DNA of 64,000 nt from Glaciimonas sp. (lineage in GTDB: Bacteria > Pseudomonadota > Gammaproteobacteria > Burkholderiales > Burkholderiaceae_D). The notes below the pieces were generated by a model. The model had not been told where the DNA came from and ran no database searches. It worked only from the letters and a program-made list of their open reading frames with translations. The translations under genes and the position numbers were made by a program. This document shows, in pieces, positions 9,125 through 18,632 of this stretch. Every line of letters starts with the position of its first letter. Within the stretch, counting starts at the first letter, position 1. The stretch is from positions 186,001 to 250,000 of the forward strand of contig JABBOY010000022.1 in assembly GCA_012927585.1 (NCBI GenBank), given 5' to 3'.

Positions 9125-11461
9125 TCAAGGCAGTAATAATGATGTTTTTTCTGCCGACTTATCTACCAACTTCAGCAGTACGATCCGAATCGTCGCACCG
9201 CTACTGTCGGCGCGGTTTTGGATGTCGATCCGGCCGCCATGTTCATCCACGATTTTTTTCACCATAGCCAGGCCGAGCCCGGTGCCGCGCGGCTTGGAGG
9301 TCACGTAGGGCTCGAATGCAGAAGCCAGTATCCGGGGTGAAAAGCCGCTGCCATTATCGGTGATAGACAAACGAACCGCGGTCCGGGTGCCACCATCGTC
9401 ACCCGGATAATAGATGGTTTCGGTACGCACATCAATGCGCGGCACCGGGTCGCCTGGGTTGCTCTGGCTTGTGTGTTCATTGACTGCATCCTGGGCATTT
9501 TGCAACAGATTATGGACCACTTGGCGCAGCTGTGTCTTGTCTGCCATAAGTTCCGGCACATCGGCACCCAGGGATAAATGGATGGTGTCGCTGGCATCGT
9601 TGCTCAGGTATAACTGCAAGGTTTCCCGGATCAGGGCATTTAGATCCAGCGGCGCCAATACCGCCGGCGGCGTTCTGGCGTAATCGCGGAAACTATCGAC
9701 CATGTGCTTCATCGAAGTGACCTGATTGACAATGGTGGCGGTGCCTTTGTCGAGCAGGGCGGCATCTTCGGCCGAGAGTTTGCCGTGCAGTTTCATTTGC
9801 AAACGCTCGGCCGAGAGCTGGATTGGCGTCAGCGGATTCTTGATTTCATGCGCGAGGCGGCGCGCCACCTCGCCCCAAGCTAGCGAGCGCTGCGCCGATA
9901 TGACGTCTGAAATATCGTCGAACACGACCACATAACCATTACCTTTATCCAGCGGCAAATTCGAACCGCGCGCCAGTAGCGTGATGGCGTGGTCGATCTC
10001 AGCGCCGTTTGGCCGACGCGGAATTTCAATCTGCTGCTGCCAGTGCAGTTTGCCTTCCGCCCCGTCGCCGGCCGCCGTTTGCGCACTCTGCTTGGAAAAA
10101 GCCTGAATGACTGCGCTTGAAAACGCCGTCAGTCCATCAATCTGCGACAGCGGCTGGCCGAGTGACGCAGTCAGTTGCTGCTGCAGGATGCTCTCCACTG
10201 AAGCATTACAGGACAACAGCCTGAATCCGGTGTCGAGCACCATCACGCCGGCCGACATATTCGCCAGCACCGACTCCAGATAAGCTTTCGCGTGTTCCAG
10301 CGCTGCACTATTGCGCTCAACCGCATTGCGGGCATCGAACAATTGCCGCGTCATCGCATTAAACGATTGCGTCAGAGTACCCAACTCGTCCGGGGTGGCG
10401 ACAATCGGACGTGGCGACAAATCGCCCTCTGCCACGGCTCTGGTGCCTTCAGCCAGCAATAGTAAGGGCTTGGCCAGACCGCTGGCGATCAGGAAAGCAC
10501 TGACGATGGCGGCGAAGATCGCCAATAGCAAGGTCAGCGTCAAGGTCACGATATAGATCTTGCGTAGGCCCGAACGCGCCAGCGAGCGCTGCTGGTATTC
10601 GCTGTAGGCCAACCGCAAATCTTCGGCATTGCCAGCCAGCTGGGCCGGCACCGGCTGCAACAGTTGCAGGAATGTGGTTTCATTTTGCAGCGACAGCGAG
10701 CTCGCGGAGGCCGGCAGTTGCAATACCACCCGCAGCCGCAAGGCCTGCGCGGCGCCGGCATTTTGGCCGGCAGCCGTTGCAACATTTTTATCAAACTCAG
10801 CGCCAGGGTCAGTGCCGCCCTCGATGGCGGCAAAGCCGCGGTTCAGGCGCGCCTTGCGTAGCACTGCGGCAGTCGGCACATCCGGCAATAAGGTGCTCAA
10901 GCTACTGCCAGAGGTGGCGATTACGCGCCCGCTGGCGTTCAACACGGTGGCTTCCTGAATCTGGCCCTGCTCGCGCAACCGCGACAGCCGGAACGGCAGT
11001 TCACTGTTCGGCACGCTGGCCAGTTCCTGAACCACAATACGGGCTTTCGACTGCAAATCGTTGAGCGATTCATCCAGCGCCGCGCGACCCAGGTTGAGAC
11101 CGGATTCCAGCGCGGATTCGACCCGGATGTCAAACCACGATTCAATCGAACGCGACACGAACTGCACCGAAACCAAATAGATCAGCGCACCCGGCAAAAT
11201 ACCCATCAGCGCGAACAGCAATACCAGCCGGGCCATCAGTCTGGAACCGAACTTGCCGCGCCGGTAACGCTTGTACAGGCGCGCTAGCAAAGCAATCACC
11301 GAACCTAGCAGCACTACCGCAGCCAGCGCATTCAAACCCAACAGCCAAGGGTAATTTTTCTCGAAAAAGCTGGAATTATCGGATGCCGAAGCCAGCAGGA
11401 ACAGCAGGATGCTCATGATGCCGCCGCCGGCGACCAACGCATACCGCATCGCCCGTGTCAC
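9125..11461 (-). CDS. NtrY-like sensor histidine kinase
   Basis: A 778-residue inner-membrane kinase. N-terminal hydrophobic helices (about 8-27, 38-60 and 85-107) are followed by a large periplasmic part, a further helix near 310-335, a HAMP domain (GTRAVAEGDLSPRP), a PAS domain (about 395-480, MSAGVMVLDTGFRLLSCNAS), the phosphoacceptor His in RRLAHEIKNPLTPIQLSAE, and an HATPase domain with NLLQNAQDAV and GTGLGLAMVKKIV. The architecture is that of NtrY. The GTG start overlaps the DUF4390 stop (GTGA); an ATG at 11449 is possible. It lies 53 bases upstream of the regulator. Confidence 0.92.
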   Translation of the reverse strand: MTRAMRYALVAGGGIMSILLFLLASASDNSSFFEKNYPWLLGLNALAAVVLLGSVIALLARLYKRYRRGKFGSRLMARLVLLFALMGILPGALIYLVSVQFVSRSIESWFDIRVESALESGLNLGRAALDESLNDLQSKARIVVQELASVPNSELPFRLSRLREQGQIQEATVLNASGRVIATSGSSLSTLLPDVPTAAVLRKARLNRGFAAIEGGTDPGAEFDKNVATAAGQNAGAAQALRLRVVLQLPASASSLSLQNETTFLQLLQPVPAQLAGNAEDLRLAYSEYQQRSLARSGLRKIYIVTLTLTLLLAIFAAIVSAFLIASGLAKPLLLLAEGTRAVAEGDLSPRPIVATPDELGTLTQSFNAMTRQLFDARNAVERNSAALEHAKAYLESVLANMSAGVMVLDTGFRLLSCNASVESILQQQLTASLGQPLSQIDGLTAFSSAVIQAFSKQSAQTAAGDGAEGKLHWQQQIEIPRRPNGAEIDHAITLLARGSNLPLDKGNGYVVVFDDISDVISAQRSLAWGEVARRLAHEIKNPLTPIQLSAERLQMKLHGKLSAEDAALLDKGTATIVNQVTSMKHMVDSFRDYARTPPAVLAPLDLNALIRETLQLYLSNDASDTIHLSLGADVPELMADKTQLRQVVHNLLQNAQDAVNEHTSQSNPGDPVPRIDVRTETIYYPGDDGGTRTAVRLSITDNGSGFSPRILASAFEPYVTSKPRGTGLGLAMVKKIVDEHGGRIDIQNRADSSGATIRIVLLKLVDKSAEKTSLLLP

Positions 11462-12033
11462 TGGCCTTCCGCCGTGAAACTGAAGCGTTTCCAGTCGGAG
11501 GCCATTTGCCAGTCGCTGTTATTGAGCGCATTGACCTGGAACGGCTTGGTCAGCTGCGTCACGTCGAGTCGCATGCGCACTGCGACCTGGTAGGTTACGC
11601 CCGCTTTGAGCGCACCTTTTTCCGCTACCAGCCAGCGCCCCGGATGCCGGATCAGCGACAGCGCATCATCGAGCGTGGCAAAACTCTGCTGCAAGCTGTT
11701 GCTGACGGCGGCGTGATAGCGGCGCGTCAGCACATTATAGGAAATGCGCACCGTGCGCGAAGCCAGCAGGGCGTTCTCGTCGAACCAATACCAGCGCGGT
11801 CGCGTCAGTTCAATCTCGGTGGTAAACGAGAGCGGCACACCGCGCATGATTGCATCTTCCAGGCCGCGATTGAGTTGAAACGAAAAACTGGCCAGGAGTT
11901 TATAACCATCCTCGGCTGCTTCCAGATGCGCTTGCACGGTTTCGACCACATCGCTGGCGCGTGCCGACTGCGGTAGATGCACCAGCAAGGCCAGCAGGCA
12001 GCAGGTCAAAAAATGGAATAAACGTCTAGTCAC
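11458..12033 (-). CDS. DUF4390 exported protein
   Basis: A 191-residue protein of the DUF4390 family that accompanies rsmB and ntrY in betaproteobacteria; its function is unknown. Residues about 4-26 (FHFLTCCLLALLVHLPQSARA) form a likely signal peptide ending near ARAS. The start is GTG at 12033. It overlaps ntrY by four bases and follows rsmB by 37 bases, so all are probably co-transcribed. Confidence 0.85.
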   Translation of the reverse strand: MTRRLFHFLTCCLLALLVHLPQSARASDVVETVQAHLEAAEDGYKLLASFSFQLNRGLEDAIMRGVPLSFTTEIELTRPRWYWFDENALLASRTVRISYNVLTRRYHAAVSNSLQQSFATLDDALSLIRHPGRWLVAEKGALKAGVTYQVAVRMRLDVTQLTKPFQVNALNNSDWQMASDWKRFSFTAEGQ

Positions 12034-12070
12034 GCGTTTGGGGCCCGGTTATCACGTTGCGCAAAGTTAT

Positions 12071-13390
12071 TTAGTCAGCAGCTTTTTGAAACAGTGCATA
12101 AAACAAGCCATCGTGATCGTCCAGCAGCTCGGTAGTCGGCAGTAATTGGCCCGGTGCGGGCAAGCGCTGCGCCTGGTTGCGCACTGCAAAAGCGGCTGCC
12201 TGCGCCTCCGACTCTTGCGGCCAGATTGAGCAAGTGACAAACAGCAATTTACCACCAGGGCGCAGCATGCGCCAAAGATTGTCGAGTATCTGTGCAGATA
12301 ACGTTGCCAATTGCGCACTATCGCTCTTGCGGCGCAGCCAGCGGATATCAGGATGGCGACGCACGATGCCGGATGCGGTACAAGGCACATCGGCCAGAAT
12401 ACGGTCAAACAATTGGCCATCCCACCAATAACGCGCTTGCGCATCGCCGGTCTTCAGCGTCGCTTGTAATTGCAAACGCTGCAGGTTTTCTGCAATCCGG
12501 GGCAAGCGCCTGGCATCGTTGTCGAGCGCCACCAGCGCGATATTGGCAGACTCTAGCAAATGTCCGGTCTTGCCGCCCGGCGCGGCGCAGGCGTCCAACA
12601 CCCGCATCCCATCTTGTATGTCCAACAAGGACGCAGCGAGTTGCGCAGCCGCGTCCTGCACCGACACCAGTCCATTCATAAAACCTGGAATTTGGCTCAC
12701 CGGCAACGGTTTTTCCAGCCGTACCGCGCTCGGGCCGATCTGCGTTGCGGCCATCGCATTGGCTGCCAGCAAGGTCAGATAGTCAGCCATTGTGGTTTGG
12801 CGGCGGTTGACGCGCAAGGTTAGCGGTGGCGCGGTATTACCGGCCTGCAGAATCGCTTGCCAGTCTTTCGGATACGCGGTTTGGGCGGCAGCGATCCACC
12901 AGGCCGGGTAATTCCAGACTGCCGCCGGCTGCTGCAGCGCTTCCTCCAGCAAGGCGTCGCGTTCGCGCAGAAAGCGCCGCAAAACTGCATTCACCATGCC
13001 CTTCGCATGCGCCATGTCGCCATCTGCCGCCGCCGCGGTAACGGCTTGATCGACCACCGTAAAAACTTCATAAGGCAGCGCCTCGGCCGGATCGTCCGGC
13101 GAGCTAATGAGCGCCAGCGCGCAGCACAGCAGGCTGTGCAGAATAGCCGGGTCAGGCTGTTTTTTGGCGAGCAGAGTCAGCAGCACTTCACTGCGTCCGA
13201 GCCCGCGCATGGCGCGGTAAGCAATATCCTGAATCGCGCCGCGGGCTGGCACCGGGGTATTGTTTTGCGCAATTACCTTAGCCAATGCCAACGGCAACGC
13301 GGTGCCGCTACGCACCATCGCGACTGCTTGTGCGGCACGCAGCAGCGAGTAGGCAAGGGAATCTATTTTCAGGGTGGACGGGGTGGACAT
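12071..13390 (-). CDS. rsmB: 16S rRNA m5C967 methyltransferase
   Basis: Methylates C967 of 16S rRNA. The 439 residues comprise an N-terminal NusB-like RNA-binding domain (about 1-140) and a Rossmann methyltransferase domain with the SAM motif DACAAPGGKTGHLLE, the catalytic Cys in ADVPCTASGIVRRHPDIRW and a second Cys in VTCSIWPQESEAQ. The reading frame opens at 13423, but ATG 13390 (MSTPSTLKIDSLAY) gives the expected N-terminus. In many relatives fmt precedes rsmB; here fmt is 37 kb away. Confidence 0.94.
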   Translation of the reverse strand: MSTPSTLKIDSLAYSLLRAAQAVAMVRSGTALPLALAKVIAQNNTPVPARGAIQDIAYRAMRGLGRSEVLLTLLAKKQPDPAILHSLLCCALALISSPDDPAEALPYEVFTVVDQAVTAAAADGDMAHAKGMVNAVLRRFLRERDALLEEALQQPAAVWNYPAWWIAAAQTAYPKDWQAILQAGNTAPPLTLRVNRRQTTMADYLTLLAANAMAATQIGPSAVRLEKPLPVSQIPGFMNGLVSVQDAAAQLAASLLDIQDGMRVLDACAAPGGKTGHLLESANIALVALDNDARRLPRIAENLQRLQLQATLKTGDAQARYWWDGQLFDRILADVPCTASGIVRRHPDIRWLRRKSDSAQLATLSAQILDNLWRMLRPGGKLLFVTCSIWPQESEAQAAAFAVRNQAQRLPAPGQLLPTTELLDDHDGLFYALFQKAAD

Positions 13391-13571
13391 AGTGACGTGT
13401 ATTTTTCGTAATTTATAATGCATCCAGCGAGGGCATCAAGCAGGCGCACCCGGCATTAGCCACGAGTACTTACACCAAGCGGACACAGATTATGACGCAT
13501 TGCGCGGCGCCGCCGGCAGGGCATTCAGCATCGCCACTTACGAATTTTTTACGATATTACGATACTACTTA

Positions 13572-13633
13572 GATGTATTTTCTTAGTCCGCAATGTTTTA
13601 ATGCGGCAATGCCTACATTTATCAGCATACTCC
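13572..13633 (-). repeat. 62-base AT-rich intergenic element, copy 2
   Basis: On the minus strand: GGAGTAT starting at 13633, 21 bases, CGCAT, 20 bases, AAATAC. The centre CCGCATTAAAACATTGCGG is a good hairpin with arms that differ from other copies but still pair. It lies between the DUF1840 gene and rsmB. Confidence 0.85.
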
Positions 13634-13678
13634 CCTATATTTATAGCAGGCAATTTAAGGCAAAACGTCCGACCATCG

Positions 13679-14020
13679 TTAAACGCCCCACATGATGTCC
13701 CGGCCGTCCGTCTGTGCAGCGCGCAGCATTTCCAGCAGCGGATAGACGCGCGATGAAAACGCGACTGTGTCGGTCGGCTCATGCTCATCGTCGTTGCGCA
13801 CATAGCCGCCGTGCGTAGCGCCGTTTGACGAATCTGGCGAGGCCGACGGCAACCGGCTGGCGGCGATTTTCGCCTCCAGCGTGGCGATCGCTCCGGCGGT
13901 TTCGGCGGCAGTGATGACACCGCGTTCGAGATCCTTGTGCAGCAGATCAAGAATAGGTTTTGCATGCTCCTGGTACATGATGACTTCGGATGCGGCTTTG
14001 GATTTGAACGTAATCAGCAT
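13679..14020 (-). CDS. DUF1840 protein
   Basis: A 113-residue cytoplasmic protein of the DUF1840 family, common in Burkholderiales and without a known role. Typical segments are the start MLITFKSKAASEVIMYQEHA, the helical LLDLLHKDLERGVITA-like part, and the C-terminal FSSRVYPLLEMLRAA. A 13-base tandem repeat lies just upstream of the start. Alternative frames over the same bases are shadows. Confidence 0.85.
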   Translation of the reverse strand: MLITFKSKAASEVIMYQEHAKPILDLLHKDLERGVITAAETAGAIATLEAKIAASRLPSASPDSSNGATHGGYVRNDDEHEPTDTVAFSSRVYPLLEMLRAAQTDGRDIMWGV

Positions 14021-14039
14021 ATCGATGCTCCGTGGGGGG

Positions 14040-14065
14040 TTAATTCGCTATCTTAATTCGCTATC
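14040..14065. repeat. Tandem 13-base repeat
   Basis: TTAATTCGCTATC occurs twice head to tail, 20-45 bases upstream of the DUF1840 start. It may lie in that gene's promoter; no function can be read from it. Confidence 0.75.
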
Positions 14066-14267
14066 TTTATAGCACGACTTGTCAATTCAGTTACTGTGCG
14101 CGCACCAAGCGTTTTCATCTTTTTGGGATGAGCGCCAACACAGTACCGGTGCCGGCAAACAATATTGGTTGGGACTAAGCGCGCCAAAGATTTTGACAGC
14201 AGTACAGGCCACCGATGCACACCGGAAAGCCCGTACTACTCACTGCTTCTACTGCTTATTTCTGCTA

Positions 14268-15341
14268 TTACGCAGCCTGAATCACGCCACGCCGTATCTG
14301 ATCGCGCTCGATCGATTCAAACAAAGCCTTGAAATTGCCTTCGCCGAAGCCGTCATCGCCCTTGCGCTGAATAAATTCAAAAAACACCGGCCCCAGCTGC
14401 GTTTCGGAAAAAATCTGCAGCAGCAAGCGTTTCTCGCCTTGATTGCACACACCATCGAGCAGAATGCCGCGGGTCTGCAACTCGGCGACCGGCTCGCCAT
14501 GCCCAGGCAGGCGACCTTCCAGCATTTCGTAGTAAGTCGCGGGCGGCGCGCTCATCAGCGGCACGCCGGCCTGGCGCAGCCGGTCGACGCTGGCGATCAA
14601 GTCATCCGTGACCAACGCAATGTGCTGGATGCCTTCACCATTGAACTGCATCAGGAATTCTTCGATTTGGCCGCCGCTGCCGGCTTCCTCGTTCAGTGGA
14701 ATGCGGATTTTGCCATCCGGCGCCGTCATCGCGCGCGAGGTCAGGCCGGTGTACTCGCCCTTGATGTCGAAGTAGCGAATCTCGCGGAAGTTGAAGATGC
14801 GCTCGTAGAAACTGGCCCAATAGCTCATGCGGCCGTGGTACACGTTGTGCGTCAGGTGGTCGATCAGTTTGAGGCCGTGCCCAACCGGATGACGCGGGAC
14901 GCCGTCGATGAATTCGAAGTCGATGTCATAGATAGCCTTCCCTTCCTCAAAGCGATCGATCAAGTACAGCGGCGCGCCGCCGATGCCCTTGATGGCGGGC
15001 AGGCGCAATTCCATCGGGCCGGTCTGCAACTCCAGTGCTTGCGCCCCCAACGCGAGTGCGCGGGCATAGGCCTTGGGCGCGTCCTTGACCCGGAACGCCA
15101 TGCCGCAGGCCGACGGGCCATGCTCGGCCGCGAAGTACGATGCAACGCTGTGCGGCTCGTTATTGATGATGAAGTTGATGTCGCCCTGGCGATACAGCGC
15201 CACGTCCTTGGAGCGGTGCAACGCCACCTTGGTAAAGCCCAGCTGCGCGAAGACCGGTTCCAGCACATTCGGGGTAGGCGAGGCAAACTCGACGAACTCA
15301 AAACCCATGAGTCCCATTGGATTTTCGAAAAGATCAGCCAT
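14268..15341 (-). CDS. hppD: 4-hydroxyphenylpyruvate dioxygenase
   Basis: Non-heme iron enzyme that converts 4-hydroxyphenylpyruvate to homogentisate in tyrosine breakdown. The 357 residues carry the vicinal-oxygen-chelate fold with the metal ligands His ([10 protein letters not shown]), His ([11 protein letters not shown]) and Glu ([21 protein letters not shown] region, [10 protein letters not shown]). The frame opens at 15494, but ATG 15341 ([19 protein letters not shown]) matches the family N-terminus. No other tyrosine-degradation gene is next to it. Confidence 0.95.
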   Translation of the reverse strand: MADLFENPMGLMGFEFVEFASPTPNVLEPVFAQLGFTKVALHRSKDVALYRQGDINFIINNEPHSVASYFAAEHGPSACGMAFRVKDAPKAYARALALGAQALELQTGPMELRLPAIKGIGGAPLYLIDRFEEGKAIYDIDFEFIDGVPRHPVGHGLKLIDHLTHNVYHGRMSYWASFYERIFNFREIRYFDIKGEYTGLTSRAMTAPDGKIRIPLNEEAGSGGQIEEFLMQFNGEGIQHIALVTDDLIASVDRLRQAGVPLMSAPPATYYEMLEGRLPGHGEPVAELQTRGILLDGVCNQGEKRLLLQIFSETQLGPVFFEFIQRKGDDGFGEGNFKALFESIERDQIRRGVIQAA

Positions 15342-15796
15342 TTCAGTGTTCCTTGTTAAATGTAAATCGTTATCCACATGAATGTAGAAGACAGACATAG
15401 CACTATCGGAACACGGGTGGCGCACAGGAAATGCCGCGTACGCTACGGGCCAGATGGTCGCCCACAAACAACATGCTGCCCCGGCACGCCGCATTGCTCT
15501 TTACGCCCAGGCGCAGATGGCAGAACAGGGGGCGGTGCGGAATGTGCATGATTTTGATGGCAATCACCGGTTATTTGATGTGACGTAATTTGAATATTAT
15601 GCCCTTACGCGATTCCTGGGCCAAGCGCCGCGGTGCTGCCTGTTTTCGGGCGGCGGCAATGCTCTCGCCTGCCGTGCGCTTTCCGGCGGAATGTCTGACC
15701 GAATATCTGGTGGCGCAAGCGCATTCCGTACTATAAAAAAATCTCATCCATAAAAAAACGGCGCTTTTCAGCGCCGCTCTCTGCCAGAAGCTGCAA
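15342..15796. other. Intergenic region without a supported gene
   Basis: These 455 bases between hppD and the Spy-like gene hold a transcription terminator near 15752-15777. A 45-codon plus-strand frame (15598-15735) has no ribosome site or recognisable sequence. Otherwise I see nothing. Confidence 0.6.
15752..15777 (-). terminator. Intrinsic terminator of the Spy-like gene
   Basis: Read on the minus strand, CGGCGCT-GAAA-AGCGCCG is followed by seven T. It lies 20 bases past the stop of the gene at 15797-16297. Confidence 0.88.
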
Positions 15797-16297
15797 TTAC
15801 TTCCACATACCGCCGCGGTTGTGCATGCGGCCGTGGCCAAATTCGGCATCGAAGGTTTTTTGCTGCTCTGGTGTGAGCACCGCGTAAAACGTTTTCAATG
15901 CAGTTAAGTGACTTTCCATCCGGGTCTGGCCTTGCTTCATCTGCTCAAGCAGCGCTTCCATGCGTTGCGGTGCCGGCATCTTTTGCATCGCAGCGCGGTC
16001 TAGGCGCTGGCCGGCAGCGGGCGGCGTCATGCTCGCTGTATAGGTTTGCCAGGCGGGCTCCTGGGTGGCGCTCAGTTTCAGCTTGGCATGCAGTTCCGTC
16101 TGGCGCTTGGCCCTGTACTCTTGCATGCGCTCACCGCGTTTTACCTGCTGTCCCTGCTTATTCGCCTGCTGGTCCTGTCTATCCTGCATCATTCCGGTTT
16201 TGCCGGTGCCGTCGGTCGGTGGAATTTGTGCCAGCGCGGTGCCGCCCAAACCCAGTACAGTCATGCCGATGATGATGCTCTTGGTAAATGTACGCAT
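15797..16297 (-). CDS. Spy/CpxP-like periplasmic protein
   Basis: A 166-residue exported protein. Residues about 1-24 form a signal peptide (TKSIIIGMTVLGLGGTALAQ). The mature part is Gln/Lys/Met-rich and helical, with a degenerate LTPEQQ motif (VLTPEQQKTFDAEF) near the C-terminus as in Spy/CpxP, and ends in a His/Met/Gly-rich tail (GHGRMHNRGGMWK) that could bind metal. The start at 16297 is chosen because it begins the signal peptide. It is divergent from a two-component pair and separated from it by two CpxR-like boxes, as cpxP is in enterics. Confidence 0.8.
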   Translation of the reverse strand: MRTFTKSIIIGMTVLGLGGTALAQIPPTDGTGKTGMMQDRQDQQANKQGQQVKRGERMQEYRAKRQTELHAKLKLSATQEPAWQTYTASMTPPAAGQRLDRAAMQKMPAPQRMEALLEQMKQGQTRMESHLTALKTFYAVLTPEQQKTFDAEFGHGRMHNRGGMWK

Positions 16298-16393
16298 GGT
16301 ATTTCCTCTTTTAAGTAGGTTATGAATATGTGCACTGCACATGCAACGTACTCTGCGCCGCAGATGTATCCGGCAAGTGTCTGCAGTGCAGCT

Positions 16394-16441
16394 TTTTGTA
16401 TCATTCTGTAATTTTCGGCTGGATTACAAGAAGATACAAAA
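16394..16441. promoter_or_regulatory. Two opposed CpxR-like boxes
   Basis: A 19-base inverted repeat (17 of 19 paired, 10-base loop). The left arm reads GTATC-N5-GTAAT and the right arm, on the other strand, GTATC-N5-GTAAT. Each arm is a pair of half-sites exactly 10 bases apart, the geometry bound by OmpR/PhoB-type regulators and close to the CpxR consensus GTAAA-N5-GTAAA. The repeat lies 43 bases before the regulator start and 97 bases before the Spy-like start. Confidence 0.7.
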
Positions 16442-16483
16442 TGCTGCTTCCCTGCACGCGCAAGCCGCCATAATCTATCGCCT

Positions 16484-17212
16484 ATGGAACCAATTTCTCA
16501 TATCTTGATCGTCGATGACGATCGCGAAATCCGCTCGCTGCTGGCGGATTACCTCAGCAACAACGGCTACCTGGCGCATACCGCCGAAGACGGCCGCGCC
16601 ATGTGGAAATCCCTGGAAGACGCGTCCATCGACCTGATCGTGCTGGACCTGAACTTGCCAGGCGAGGACGGCCTGACGTTGTGCCGCACTCTGCGCGCAA
16701 AGTCGCAAATGCCGGTCATCATGCTGACCGCGCGCAGCGAACCGCTGGACCGCATTCTGGGGCTGGAAATGGGGGCCGACGATTATTTGCCGAAACCGTT
16801 CGAGCCGCGCGAATTGTTGGCGCGCATTCGCAGCGTGCTGCGCCGCAGCCAGGCGCTGCCGCCCAACCATGCCGACCTGAGCGCAGAGCGGCTGCAGTTT
16901 TCCGGCTGGACGCTGGACTTGACTGCGCGTCATCTGCTCAGCCCGGAGCAAGTGATCGTCATGTTGTCCGGCGCGGAATTTCGCTTGCTGAAAATTTTCC
17001 TGGAGCATCCGAACCGGGTTCTGAACCGCGACCAGTTGCTGAACATGACGCAGGGCCGCGATGCCGACCCGTTTGACCGCTCGATTGATATCCAGATCAG
17101 CCGCCTGCGCCAAAAACTGGGCGAAGATGCGCGCTCGCCGCAAATCATCAAGACCGTGCGTAACGGCGGCTATGTGCTGGCCGTCACGGTACAGGCGACA
17201 AGTGCGCAATGA
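16484..17212 (+). CDS. OmpR-family response regulator
   Basis: A 242-residue regulator with a receiver domain (1-120; VDDDREIRSL, phospho-Asp in LIVLDLNLPGEDG, Lys in LPKPFEPREL) and a winged-helix DNA-binding domain (about 135-235; SGAEFRLLKIFLEHPNRVLNR and DRSIDIQISRLRQKLGED). It overlaps the kinase gene by four bases (ATGA). The CpxR-like boxes 43 bases upstream suggest autoregulation together with the divergent Spy-like gene, a CpxRAP-like layout. Confidence 0.93.
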   Translation: MEPISHILIVDDDREIRSLLADYLSNNGYLAHTAEDGRAMWKSLEDASIDLIVLDLNLPGEDGLTLCRTLRAKSQMPVIMLTARSEPLDRILGLEMGADDYLPKPFEPRELLARIRSVLRRSQALPPNHADLSAERLQFSGWTLDLTARHLLSPEQVIVMLSGAEFRLLKIFLEHPNRVLNRDQLLNMTQGRDADPFDRSIDIQISRLRQKLGEDARSPQIIKTVRNGGYVLAVTVQATSAQ

Positions 17213-18558
17213 AGAACTTTTTCAACTCGATGACAGGACGTGTTTTTCTGGTTCTGCTGTGCGGCATGTTGGGAGCAATCGCGCTGACGTTTTTTCTGTC
17301 CGACAGCGAGCGCCAGCGCACCATCAGCCAGTTCCGCGACGTGCATCAGGTGGAGCGGGCCGAACAATTGACGCTGGCGCTGGATGCATTGCCAGGCGCC
17401 AGCCGGGAAGCTTTTCTGAAAACCGCAAAGCGAATCGGACTGCGGGTCGAATCGGCGCAGTCCGGCACCCGCGAGCAAGTCGTGCCATCGGATTTTGCAC
17501 TGGCATTACGCAGGCATCTGGGACCGGATTTTCAGGTCACGTCGCTGCAGCCAAGTGCGGCAGATTGTCAACCGCCGCACCGCATGCGCAGCGCAGACAA
17601 TGCAAATACCGGACGAAGCCTTAACTGCGAAATCACCCGCATCACGCTGCGCGACGGCAGCTTGCTGCGGATGACGGTACTGCCGCTGCGCAGCGGCGTG
17701 CCGCCGTTGCGCGGTGAATTTCTGCTGGCTCTGGCACTGTTCGTGTGCAGCATCGGGGTGCTGGCATATCTGGTGGCGCGCATGACGATGCGCCCGCTCA
17801 AGCAGTTGGCACAGGCCGCTTTCGACCTGGGCCGCGATCTGAATCACCCGCCGCTGGCGCTGGCCGGCAGCAGCGAAATCCGCCAGGCCAGCAGTGCCTT
17901 TAATGCGATGCAGGGCCGCATCCGCAATCATGTCCAGCAACGCACGCAAATGCTGGCGGCTATCACGCACGATTTGCAAACACCGCTAACGCGGTTGCGG
18001 CTGCGCTTGGAAAAGGTGACGGACGACACGTTACGTCAAAAACTGATCGACGACCTGTCGGCAATGCAGGACATGGTGCGCGAAGGGCTGGAGCTGGCGC
18101 GCAGCATGGCCTCAGCCGAACCGATGCAGCGCCTTGATCTGGATTCGCTGCTCGACAGCATCTGTAGCGACGCCACCGATGCCGGTCAGCGCGTGAGCCT
18201 GTCCGGGCAGCTCGGCAAGTCGGTGCTGGCGCGCCCCAATACGCTGCGGCGCTGCCTGATCAACCTGATTGACAATGCGGTCAAATACGGCCAGTCGGCT
18301 GCGGTTAACGTGGCCAGTGAAGCCGCTGGGGTGGTGATTCGCATCCGTGATCACGGCCCCGGCATTGCGCCCGACCAGTTGAAGCGTGTATTCGAGCCGT
18401 TTTACCGCATCGAGACTTCCCGTTCGCGCCAGACCGGCGGTACCGGCCTGGGCTTGACCATCGCCCGCAATATCGCCGAACAACACGGCGGCATCCTGAC
18501 GCTGCGCAATCACCCGGACGGCGGCCTGGAAGTGATGCTGACGCTGCCGCAGAAATAG
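17209..18558 (+). CDS. EnvZ/CpxA-type sensor histidine kinase
   Basis: A 449-residue inner-membrane kinase, partner of the regulator it overlaps. Helix 1 is at about residues 9-30, a periplasmic domain at about 31-165, helix 2 at about 168-190, then HAMP (ARMTMRPLKQLAQAAFDLGRD), the phosphoacceptor His in AAITHDLQTPLTRLRL (Gln where Arg is usual), and an HATPase domain (NLIDNAVKYG, GTGLGLTIARNIAEQHGG). The periplasmic part contains Cys residues in DCQPPHR and SLNCEI that could form a disulfide. Confidence 0.92.
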   Translation: MKNFFNSMTGRVFLVLLCGMLGAIALTFFLSDSERQRTISQFRDVHQVERAEQLTLALDALPGASREAFLKTAKRIGLRVESAQSGTREQVVPSDFALALRRHLGPDFQVTSLQPSAADCQPPHRMRSADNANTGRSLNCEITRITLRDGSLLRMTVLPLRSGVPPLRGEFLLALALFVCSIGVLAYLVARMTMRPLKQLAQAAFDLGRDLNHPPLALAGSSEIRQASSAFNAMQGRIRNHVQQRTQMLAAITHDLQTPLTRLRLRLEKVTDDTLRQKLIDDLSAMQDMVREGLELARSMASAEPMQRLDLDSLLDSICSDATDAGQRVSLSGQLGKSVLARPNTLRRCLINLIDNAVKYGQSAAVNVASEAAGVVIRIRDHGPGIAPDQLKRVFEPFYRIETSRSRQTGGTGLGLTIARNIAEQHGGILTLRNHPDGGLEVMLTLPQK

Positions 18559-18570
18559 CATGTACTACGT

Positions 18571-18632
18571 TGTGTATTTTTATGCTACGCATGTATAACA
18601 TGCGGAAGATGCCATAAAAAAACCCATACTCC
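18571..18632 (-). repeat. 62-base AT-rich intergenic element, copy 3
   Basis: On the minus strand: GGAGTAT from 18632, 21 bases, CGCAT, 20 bases, AAATAC. The centre GCATGTTATACATGC is a perfect short hairpin. It lies between the convergent kinase and MscS genes, and its GGAGTAT end forms the downstream arm of the mscS terminator. Confidence 0.87.

Noticed and set aside
14190-14260. Possible third copy of the 2426/55491 palindrome (CAGTACAGGCC ... GCCCGTACTACT)
   Set aside because: The arms do not pair well enough to call a repeat.
14079-15359. 426-codon plus-strand frame opposite hppD
   Set aside because: It is the antisense shadow of a clearly conserved dioxygenase gene, with an anomalous His/Arg/Gln-rich composition.
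15598-15735. 45-codon plus-strand frame between hppD and the Spy-like gene
   Set aside because: No ribosome site and no recognisable sequence; runs into the minus-strand terminator.
16475-17209. 244-codon minus-strand frame opposite the OmpR-type regulator
   Set aside because: Gln/Arg/Ala-rich shadow of a conserved regulator.
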